From Gymnothorax reevesii (lineage: Eukaryota; Chordata; Actinopteri; Anguilliformes; Muraenidae): a DNA stretch of 64,000 nt. A program made the translations under genes and the position numbers. The stretch is from the NCBI GenBank assembly GCA_029721435.1, contig CM056573.1, positions 96,553,947-96,617,946 on the forward strand. Reading direction: 5' to 3'. The notes beneath the pieces were generated by a model. It had not been told where the DNA came from, did no database searches, and was given only the letters and a program-made list of their open reading frames with translations. Every line of letters begins with the position of its first letter. The stretch's first letter is position 1. Below, in pieces: positions 56,727 through 64,000 of this stretch.

Positions 56727-57394
56727 TGTTACGACAGGGGCATAGTAGGTCATAATTTATGGAAATGTGTGTGTTTGTATTTCCCGCCTCCTTGTGGCAG
56801 GCTGGTGCTGTTTTGTTTGTGCTCTCCTCTGTTCAGTAGGTGTGTCGGCCGATGATTGGTTCAGAAACTGATGCGCTGCTGTTAAAGGGGGACATGCCGG
56901 TACCAGCGGAACTCTCCTCTTTTTCCCGGCTTACAACGAGACCGTGCCACGCTGTCCCAACTTCGTTGTGTAGTGCTGTGTTCTAAAAAGTCTGTGCTGT
57001 GACCAAACCTGTTACTTACAAAATATAGATACCTGTTTTTGCTCTAAAAAGCAGTCCTGGTAGCTGTAGGGGTGGGAAGCCCATTTTGTTTCTAAACACC
57101 ACATTTCTCTCTTGTTTATGATAGGGAGTCAGGTGAGCTACCTGTCTTTTTGTTTTTATTATTTTCTTTTGTGCGTAGGTAAGCGAGGTTGCTCCTTGTC
57201 CATTTTGTTTGTTATTTTGGGCCATGCTCACCCTGATGTTCTCTACCTAACTTATTGTGCGCAACGAATAAACCGTTCTTTTTTGGACTGCATCTGCCGT
57301 GGCACTGGTCGTCCTTGGGAGCGGGGAAAGAGGGGAGTCGTTTTTTTCTTTTTTTTATGTTGTGTTCTGGTTTTCCCCCGAACCGGGCATAACA
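56727..57394 (+). repeat. 5' LTR, 668 bp
   Basis: Starts TGTTACGACAGGGGC, ends GGGCATAACA, and has a polyadenylation signal AATAAA at 57267-57272. TGTTA...TAACA are the inverted LTR ends. Confidence 0.95.
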
Positions 57395-57399
57395 TAATG

Positions 57400-57411
57400 T
57401 GGGGGCTCGTC
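57400..57411 (+). promoter_or_regulatory. Primer-binding site, tRNA-Pro type
   Basis: TGGGGGCTCGTC, six bases after the 5' LTR, equals the first 12 bases of the primer site complementary to the 3' end of tRNA-Pro, as used by several gypsy elements and gammaretroviruses. Confidence 0.75.
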
Positions 57412-57469
57412 AGTTTTCCCTCATGTGTTGTTGGGTAAGTTTTTTTTTGTTTTTTTTTCATAAGGCACG

Positions 57470-58583
57470 ATGGAGTTTGATTTGGATACTTTTACAATTA
57501 ATTCTACGTTGCAGCAGTTAAATAAATGTAAGAAGGTTGATTTGTTGCTCATTGCTAATGTATTTGATGTGCAAGTGCCGGTACATGCAAAGAAAGAGGA
57601 GCTGAAACAGCTCTTGGTTGAGAAACTGGGGGAGAGGGGTGTATTTGCGTATCTTTCCACCGAAGGGGCGGGGAAAGCTGATGTTAAACTCCAAGGTCCA
57701 GTGACACCTGTACCCACTGTGATGCACGTTCCGACAAATCCTTCCCTTATGTCGGGGGATGTCGGCTGAGGAGCTTCAGCTGACTCTCCGCATTAGGGAA
57801 AGGGAGTTTAGGAACAGGGAGTTGGAGGTGCAGGCGATGCAGTTAAGGCTGCGAGCCTTGGAGCTGGAGCGTTAGCCTAGTGTCATTCCCCAAGGATCTG
57901 CGGAGCATCAGACCCCGTCCTCTCCCCGTGACGGTTTCGATATGAGCAGGCATATTGCACTGGTACCGCAGTTCAGAGAGTCAGAGGCGGACTCGTATTT
58001 TAATGCTTTTGAGCGTATTGCGACTGCTTTGAATTGGCCGAAGGATGTTTGGTCTTTGCTGCTCCAATGTAAATTTGTGGGAAAAGCGCAGGAGGTGTGT
58101 GCTGCCCTTAATGTGGAACAGAGTTTAGATTATGACGTGGTTAAGGCCACTGTTTTACGTGCCTATGAATTGGTGCCTGAGGCGTATAGGCAAAAGTTTA
58201 GGAACTGTGTTAAGGACGTCAACCAGACTTATGTGGAATTTGCGCGTGAGAAGGAAGTGCTTTTAGATAAATGGTGTCAATCAAGTAAATTCAATGATTT
58301 TCGGCAACTGAGAGAGCTAATTATTTTGGAAGAGTTTAAAAAGTGCTTGCTGGAGCGCATTGTTGTTTATTTTAATGAACAAAAAGTTGCGGATTTAGCT
58401 GAAGCCGCTGTCTTAGCGGACGAATTTGTTTTGATTCATAAAAATGTTTTTATTTCGCCTGGAGCCCACGGATTCGCGGTAAATGAGGAGAAAAACTTAA
58501 AGTCACCTAAAGTTTTTCGGCGCAACGTTGCTGCCGCAAGTGAGAGTCTTGAATGTTTTTTTGTCAAGAACCTGGTCACCTAA
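57470..58583 (+). pseudogene. Gypsy Gag (SCAN-like capsid), broken
   Basis: The start MEFDLDTFTINSTLQQLNKC opens a 99-codon N-terminal part. After a frame break (57769-57942) a second part reads LVPQFRESEADSYFNAFERI, WPKDVWSLLLQCKFVGKAQE and VCAALNVEQSLDYDVVKATV, the helical capsid region related to vertebrate SCAN domains. The zinc knuckle (Cys-x2-Cys-x4-His-x4-Cys spacing) starts at about 58552, but a one-base length change in the T run at 58556-58562 puts its second half in another frame. Gag packages element RNA. The SCAN resemblance fits the proposed origin of SCAN from Gmr1-like capsids. Confidence 0.85.
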
Positions 58584-58643
58584 TTGCCAGTTGTCCTGTG
58601 TTAAAACGAGATCACTTCGCCTGTTGGATTAATTCAGAGTGAA

Positions 58644-59492
58644 TTGGCTGCCAGTTCGCGTGAGCAGCTGACAATGGAGGTATTGATATCAGATATTGAT
58701 GACGACTTTAAGCCGTTTATTTTGAATGGTTTTCTTTCTTTATTTGGCAATGAGGCGGACAAGGTTCCGATTGTTATTTTAAGGGATACTGGCGCAAAGC
58801 ATTCCTTGGCTCAGCAGGATGTTGTACCTTTCACTGATCAGTCATATTGTGGGTCCGTCCTACTGGTGTGGGGCATTAAAATGAGTGTGTTACATGTGCC
58901 GTTACATGCAGTTACCCTTTTTTCTTCATTCGCATCAGGCCCTGTGCGTGTGGGTGTGCGTGATCAGCTGCCTGTTGCCGGGGTTGATCTCATTCTTGGT
59001 AATGATTTGACGGGGGATGGAGTGTTTCCCGTCACTCCGGAGGTAACGGAGGACCCTGTAGCTGATGTAAGTGTAATGGTTCCCACTGCACTGGAGTCTT
59101 CTCCCGTTTTTCCGTCATGTGTTGTGACGCGTGCCCAGGCTCGTAAGCTTGGTGATTCGGTGGATCTTTCTGATTGTTTTTTGAGTAAACCTGACCTAGG
59201 CAACCATATATCTCAGCAGGGATGTTTACCCGTTTCCACGGATGTAGTGCCATGTGGAGAAAATCTATGTTTGGCCATTGACAGGGATCAACTCATTCAG
59301 GCTCAACGATCTGACAGCACTTTGCGTAAATGTTTGTCTGCGGCTCAGCAACCGGAGAATGGAACACATCCAGTGGCTTACCTGTTTGAGGATGGCGTTT
59401 TGTTGCGTAAATGGTCCCCGGGCGCAGGGAGAGATTACATCATGCTTGTGAGCTGGCTCGAGAATCTTTGTCCACTGCTCAGACCAATATGA
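58644..59492 (+). pseudogene. Gypsy protease and start of integrase, then deletion junction
   Basis: The frame has KVPIVILRDTGAKHSLAQQD, where D-T-G-A is the retropepsin active site, and VAGVDLILGNDLTGDGVFPV, the flap/C-terminal part (LILGNDL). Later LIQAQRSDSTLRKCL and AYLFEDGVLLRKWSPG match the segment just before the integrase zinc finger. The frame then jumps at about 59440 into sequence belonging to the integrase C-terminus. The zinc finger and the whole DDE core are therefore missing. Confidence 0.87.
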
Positions 59493-59785
59493 AAAAGCGA
59501 TATGACAAAACATCTGTCAGTCGTAGTTTTAAACCTGGTGACTGGGTGTTAGTGCTGTTGCCTGTTGTTGGGTTCAGTCTTGAAGCAAAGTTCTGTGGAC
59601 CGTATGAGGTGCAGCAAAAATTGAGTGACACCGATTACATTGTTAAGACACCTAATAGGAAGATAAGGTCTCGAGTTTGTCATGCTAATATGTTGAAGCC
59701 ATATGTTGTCCGCAATGAATCCAGCGAGTCTGATACTAGTCCTGAGATATCTGTTGATCCGGAGTGGTCGCGTCCTCCCCTTACT
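59440..59785 (+). pseudogene. Integrase C-terminal (GPY/F) domain upstream of RT
   Basis: ARESLSTAQTNMKKRYDKTS, FKPGDWVLVLLPVVG and FCGPYEVQQKLSDTDYIVKT, with HANMLKPY, are the hallmarks of the gypsy integrase C-terminal domain. It lies immediately upstream of the RT, the reverse of canonical gypsy order. The frame changes near 59780. Confidence 0.92.
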
Positions 59786-61253
59786 GTCCCAAGGAGGATG
59801 GTTTGTTTGAAAAGCCTATCTCAATACCTTGTGTACGTTTGGAGAATTCCAAGATTTTGGAAAATCTGGAGGGTCATTTGATGTATCAATCTGAGTCGGC
59901 CAGGGTTGATATTTGTCATCTTATTCGTTGTTCCTCTCCGATATTTGGTGATAGACCCACGAGAACCACAGTCATTCAGCATGATCTTGATGTTGGTGAT
60001 CATAAGCCGATTAAGCAGCACGCGTATTGCGTTAATCAAGCTAAACGGGCTTTAATGCAGAAAGAGGTTGAATATCTTCTTGAAAATGGTTTGTCTGTGC
60101 AGAGCTCCAGTTCATGGAGCTCACCCTCGCTTTTGGTACCGAAATCTGACCAAACACCTCGACTATGTACTGATTATCGTAAGGTGAATGCCATTACTAA
60201 GCCAGATTCTTTTCCTCTTCCGCGTATGGATGACTGTGTGGACCGTGTAGGGTCCACTAAGTACGTTACAAAATTGGATCTGTTGAAGGGATATTGGCAA
60301 GTTCCCCTTTCATCGCGTGCATCTGAAGTCTCTGCTTTTGTTACTTCTTCAATATACGGTCATGCCATTTGGGTTAAGAAATGCTCCTGCTACCTTTCAA
60401 GGGATGATGATTATGGTCCTCTCTGGTGTTAAAAACTGCGAGGCATATCTTGACGACATTGTGTGTTATTCATCCACCTGGTCTGAGCATGTGGAAACGT
60501 TGCTGGAGGTTTTTCGCCGATTGGAGGGTGCCCATTTGACTTTAAATCTTGCCAAAAGTGAGTGGCAAGGCTGTAGTCACATACTTGGACAAGCAGGTGG
60601 GGCAAGGGCAGGTGTGCCCTTTGTCAGCTAAAGTCCAAGCAATACTGGATTTTCCTGTGCCAGAAACACAGCGGCAACTTCGGCGGTTTTTGGGAATGTG
60701 TGGCTATTACCGCGGGTTCTGTAGGAATTTTTCAAGTGTGGTGGCACCTCTTACCAGCCTAGTGAGACCTTTTAGTCAATTTATCTGGACCCCTCCATGT
60801 CAGGAATCATTTAATGCTGCTAAAGCTCTTCTATGCAGCGCGCCAGTGTTGACTGCTCCTGATTTTACTCATCCTTTTAAAATGGAAGTAGACGCCAGTG
60901 CACATGGTGCAGGAGTTGTGCTGCTGCAAGAAGATGAGCAGGGTATTGATCACCCTGTGTGCTACTTTTCAAAAAAATTTAATAAGCATCAGATGAATTA
61001 CAGTACGATTGAAAAGGAGGCCTTGGCATTGCTTTTGGCCCTTCAGCATTTTGAAGTTTATGTTGGGTCAGCCGCAGTCCCAACTCAGGTGTATTCGGAC
61101 CATAATCCTCTCGTGTTTTTGTCTCGTATGCATAATCATAACCAACGTCTAATGCGCTGGTCATTATTGCTGCAGGATTTCGATATTGAAATTCATCACA
61201 TAAGGGGTAATGAAAATTTGGTGGCAGATGCTTTGTCGCGTGCTGGTCAGTAG
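59786..61253 (+). pseudogene. Gypsy RT and RNase H, two frameshifts
   Basis: Frame a (to about 60350) has SSSWSSPSLLVPKSDQTPRL, CTDYRKVNAITKPDSFPLPR and YVTKLDLLKGYWQVPLSSRA. Frame b (60350-60575) has VMPFGLRNAPATFQGMM and the catalytic CEAYLDDIVCYSS. Frame c (60575-61253) has RRFLGMCGYYRGFCRNFSSV, FKMEVDASAHGAGVVLLQ and VYSDHNPLVFLSRMHNHNQR, ending NLVADALSRAGQ and stop. All RT and RNase H blocks are present with catalytic residues intact. Only frameshifts break it. Confidence 0.93.
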
Positions 61254-61303
61254 GTATCAAACATTTCTTTGGGGGAAGAAATGTTTGTTCTTAGGTGGGG
61301 GGG

Positions 61304-61969
61304 TGTTACGACCGGGGCATAGTAGGTCATAATTTATGGAAATGTGTGTGTTTGTATTTTCCGCCTCCTTGTGGCAGGCTTGTGCTGTTTTGTTTGTGCT
61401 CTCCTCTGTTCAGTAGGTGTGTCGGCCGATGATTGGTTCAGAAACTGATGCGCTGCTGTTAAAGGGGGACATGCCGGTACCAGCGGAACTCTCCTCTTTT
61501 TCCCGGCTTACAACGAGACCGTGCCATGCTGTCCCAACTTCGTTGTGTAGTGCTGTGTTCTAAAAAGTCTGTGCTGTGACCAAACCTGTTACTTACAAAA
61601 TATAGATACCTGTTTTTGCTCTAAAAAGCAGTCCTGGTAGCTGTAGGGGTGGGAAGCCCATTTTGTTTCTAAACACCACATTTCTCTCTTGTTTATGATA
61701 GGGAGTCAGGTGAGCTACCTGTCTTTTTGTTTTTATTATTTTCTTTTGTGCGTAGGTAAGCGAGGTTGCTCCTTGTCCATTTTGTTTGTTATTTTGGGCC
61801 ATGCTCACCCTGATGTTCTCTACCTGACCTATTGTCCGCAACAAATAAACCGTTCTGTTTTGGACTGCATCTGCCGTGGCACTGGTCGTCCTTGGGAGCG
61901 AGAAAGAGGGGAATCGTTTTTTTCTTTTTTTATGTTGTGTTCAGGTTTTCCCCCGAATCGGGCATAACA
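61304..61969 (+). repeat. 3' LTR, 666 bp
   Basis: Matches the 5' LTR throughout. Differences cluster in the last 160 bp. Followed directly by the GTGG target duplication. Confidence 0.95.
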
Positions 61970-61973
61970 GTGG

Positions 61974-62566
61974 TATTTTCCTAAAAATTATCCCCTAAGT
62001 ATTCAATAGTCTTTTTCAAAGGCGTTTTCTGACAGAATCTTTGTGCCATTCCGCGTGATCCATGAGGCCCCTGGTATTTTCCAGATTGGAGTGGCTATTC
62101 CACCACTGTTGAGTAAATAGTGTCTCCTGTGTTATTCTCCCAACACTCCCCATAAATGTGTACAATATTTTGCGAGCAACCTGTTTTGGCGAAACTTTCG
62201 TATACTGTTATTTTTCCCTACCCTGGTCAGTGACAGCACAGGAAAATGGTACCCCTTCGAATGGATGCAGAATTTGACAACTTTTCAAAATTCTAAGCAG
62301 CCCTTTTACAATACTGTGATAAGAACAATGTCCTACGTGTGGTAAAAGACTAGTTTAGGTTTGCGATTTGGCTGCGCGCATGCTCTTTGCAGACTACAAA
62401 CGGCAGAAGATGCACAAATCGCATTGAGGAATATTAAGTTGTTTCGCTTTCCTTGTGGTAAAAGGCAGCGAACAGCATAGATTTGGGCTATAAACAGGTA
62501 GAATTTTTGGAAAGAACTCTGTATTCAACATTTATCAATATTGTATAAAATCAGTCCTTTTTCGGC
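61974..62566. other. rgs6 intron without recognised features
   Basis: Unassigned sequence between the gypsy target duplication and the first recognisable LINE codons. It may include diverged LINE sequence. Confidence 0.3.
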
Positions 62567-64000
62567 TTACCTTGATGTTTGGGTACCCAGAGGTGTGTCA
62601 GGGCATCCAGCAGATCAAAAACAACATAGGCCGCTGTGAACCACCCACAAACATCAGTTTCTCCCTGGCTGAGGAGCTCAACCATTTTTATTCCTGCTTT
62701 GAAACATCAGGGATGGATAACAGAGCTATTCCCCACCCCCCTGCTCACACAGACTACTCACTCACTGTTTTGGAAGGAAGTGAGGAAGTGAGACACATTT
62801 TTAAAATGAACACCAGGAAGGCAGAGGGGCCAGACGGGATTCCAGAAAGGGTTGTCAAAGACTGCGCCCATCAGTTTGCAGATGTCTTTGCGGACATCTT
62901 TAACAGGTCTCTGTCCAAAGCCACTGTACCGACCTACTTCAAAACAGCCACCATCGTCCCAGTGCCTAAGCAAAGCAATATCAGCATCCTGAAAGACTAC
63001 AGACCAGTGGCGCTTACCCCCATCATTGCTAAGTGCTTTAAGGGGCTGGTAATGAAGCACATAAAATCTGTCCTTCCCCCCAACCTGGACCAGCATCAGT
63101 TTGCCTACAGGGCAAACAGGTCCACAGAGGATATGATCATCACAGCCCTCCACACAGGTCTAACGCATCTCGACAAGAAAGGGACAAGTGTGGGAATGCT
63201 TTTTACAGACTACAGCTCGGCGTTCAACACAAGTGTACCCAGCAGGCTGGTCACTAAACTCCCCAACCTGGGCTTCAGCAACACTCTATGTGCATGGCTG
63301 CGTGCTGAGCCCGTTGCTGTACTCCATCTACACATATGACTGCATCTCCATCCAACCCTCAAAGACAATCATAAAATTTGCGGACGACACAACTGTGGTG
63401 GGACAGATCACCAATGGCAATGAGGCAGCCTACAGAGATGAAGTTAACAGACCAGTATAATGGTGCACAGGAAACAATCTGACCCTGAATGTCAAGAAAA
63501 CCAAAGAAATAATAGTCGACTTCAGGAGGCACAAGGAAGACCCCTCCCCCTTAATCATCAAAGGCAAGGTAGTACACAGTAAAAAATGGAGTGTCAATAT
63601 TCCAGAGTAAACCCATTTTCCTCTGGATAGAGTATTTATAGCACTATGCAGAGTGAAATCGTCTAAATGGAAGTGTCAAAAGTGAGAGTCAATTCCCACT
63701 TCCACACAAGGACGTTATCTACTCTGCAGGGTGATGATTCCCTATAGTGTCAAATATTTTTACACACCTCATTGTTAATTTTGACACAAAATAGAGTAAA
63801 ATTAACTATAAAAATCTTACACTGGCTGTAGAGTAAAATTTACACTGATTTTGAGTGGGACCAAATGTTATCTGACAGAGAGTTAAATTCAACTCTTAAA
63901 GAGTAAAATTGACACTATGATTTTTACTGTGTAGGGGGGGATCTCCTGTTTTAAATTTCTGGTCACCTAGATCACTGAGGATCTTAAGTGGGTAACAAAT
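62567..64000 (+). mobile_element. LINE (jockey-superfamily: CR1/L2/Rex1-like) reverse-transcriptase region, broken, continues past window
   Basis: RT blocks in order: HIFKMNTRKAEGPDGIPERV, TYFKTATIVPVPKQSNISIL, KDYRPVALTPIIAKCFKGLV, QHQFAYRANRSTEDMIITAL, GMLFTDYSSAFNT, then GCVLSPLLYSIYTYDC, the catalytic IIKFADDTTVVGQITNGNEA and NNLTLNVKKTKEIIVDFRRH. About 100 bp expected between CAWL (63300) and GCVLSPLL is missing with a frame change, and a stop follows near 63458. A MITE interrupts it at 63573-63933, after which FKFL...ITEDLKW sequence resumes. Confidence 0.9.
63573..63933. mobile_element. MITE inserted in the LINE
   Basis: Inverted ends TACACAGTAAAAA...GTGTCAAT at 63573 and, inverted, at 63933 enclose about 360 bp rich in GAGTAAAATT and GACACT motifs. 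LINE sequence stops at its left edge and resumes at its right edge. Target duplication is ambiguous (TA or similar). Confidence 0.85.

Larger units (their letters stand above)
56727..61969 (+). mobile_element. LTR-complete Gmr1-type Ty3/gypsy retrotransposon with deleted integrase core
   Basis: Two LTRs (56727-57394, 61304-61969) in a GTGG target duplication (56723-56726, 61970-61973) enclose a tRNA-Pro-like primer site (57400-57411), gag, protease, an integrase start, the integrase C-terminus, RT, RNase H and a polypurine tract (about 61294-61303). Integrase remnants precede RT, the Gmr1 order. The LTRs differ by roughly a dozen or so substitutions and two 1-base length changes over about 667 bp (hand count, near 2%), so the insertion is relatively young. 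Frameshifts and loss of the integrase core make it non-autonomous. Confidence 0.95.

Noticed and set aside
57016..57461. ORFs inside the 5' LTR, repeated in the 3' LTR
   Set aside because: Present in both LTRs only because the LTRs are copies; no coding motifs.

Overview
This is a vertebrate window, almost certainly from a ray-finned fish. It holds the middle of one host gene on the minus strand, the R7-family regulator of G-protein signalling rgs6, whose large introns are packed with fish-type transposable elements. Five consecutive rgs6 coding exons are readable, in transcript order 53231-53312 (82 nt), 30743-30817 (75 nt), 20479-20577 (99 nt), 17540-17601 (62 nt) and 4627-4737 (111 nt). 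All have usable splice sites, and their phases join into one 143-codon open stretch covering the linker after the DEP/DHEX region and the G-gamma-like (GGL) domain that binds G-beta-5. Exons for the DEP and RGS domains lie outside the window. I saw no rRNA gene, genuine tRNA gene, CRISPR array or second host gene.

The outstanding feature is a 4.1-kb minisatellite at 13406-17544, about 148 head-to-tail copies of a 28-bp unit with no net indel. It does not merely sit in the intron. On the rgs6 strand it begins exactly at the 5' splice site of the 62-nt GGL exon, and its unit is a copy of that exon-intron junction, so nearly every unit repeats GACAG|GTGAGT or a close variant. The intron between the two GGL exons therefore opens with about 147 tandem 5' splice-site look-alikes. 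The long plus-strand ORFs through it (up to about 1,400 codons) are artefacts.

Layout from low to high coordinate. Bases 1-4.6 kb: a degenerate Harbinger-like element with a Myb/SANT-like ORF, and a non-LTR tail. 4.6-13.4 kb (GGL intron): interspersed repeats, an element with an internal tandem array and terminal hairpin, and a mariner/Tc1 fragment. 13.4-17.6 kb: the splice-donor minisatellite and its exon. 17.6-20.5 kb: a two-ORF Harbinger element and another tandem-core element. 20.6-30.7 kb: pieces of a P2X7-C-terminal-like protein, a hAT transposase fragment, a tRNA-derived SINE, a fold-back element and one copy of a 1-kb dispersed duplication. 30.8-53.2 kb: several Tc1 elements, the second copy of the duplication broken by a piggyBac-like element and two Tc1 elements, and three Ty3/gypsy elements. 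53.3-64 kb: a Tc1 deletion derivative, a piggyBac-like repeat, an LTR-complete gypsy element and a LINE carrying a MITE.

Two gypsy elements (45607-49227 and 56727-61969) have integrase upstream of reverse transcriptase, the gene order of the Gmr1 lineage first described from Atlantic cod. Every transposon ORF here is broken. The whole window would be carried in rgs6 pre-mRNA, and its only evident host product is the Gbeta5-binding part of Rgs6.
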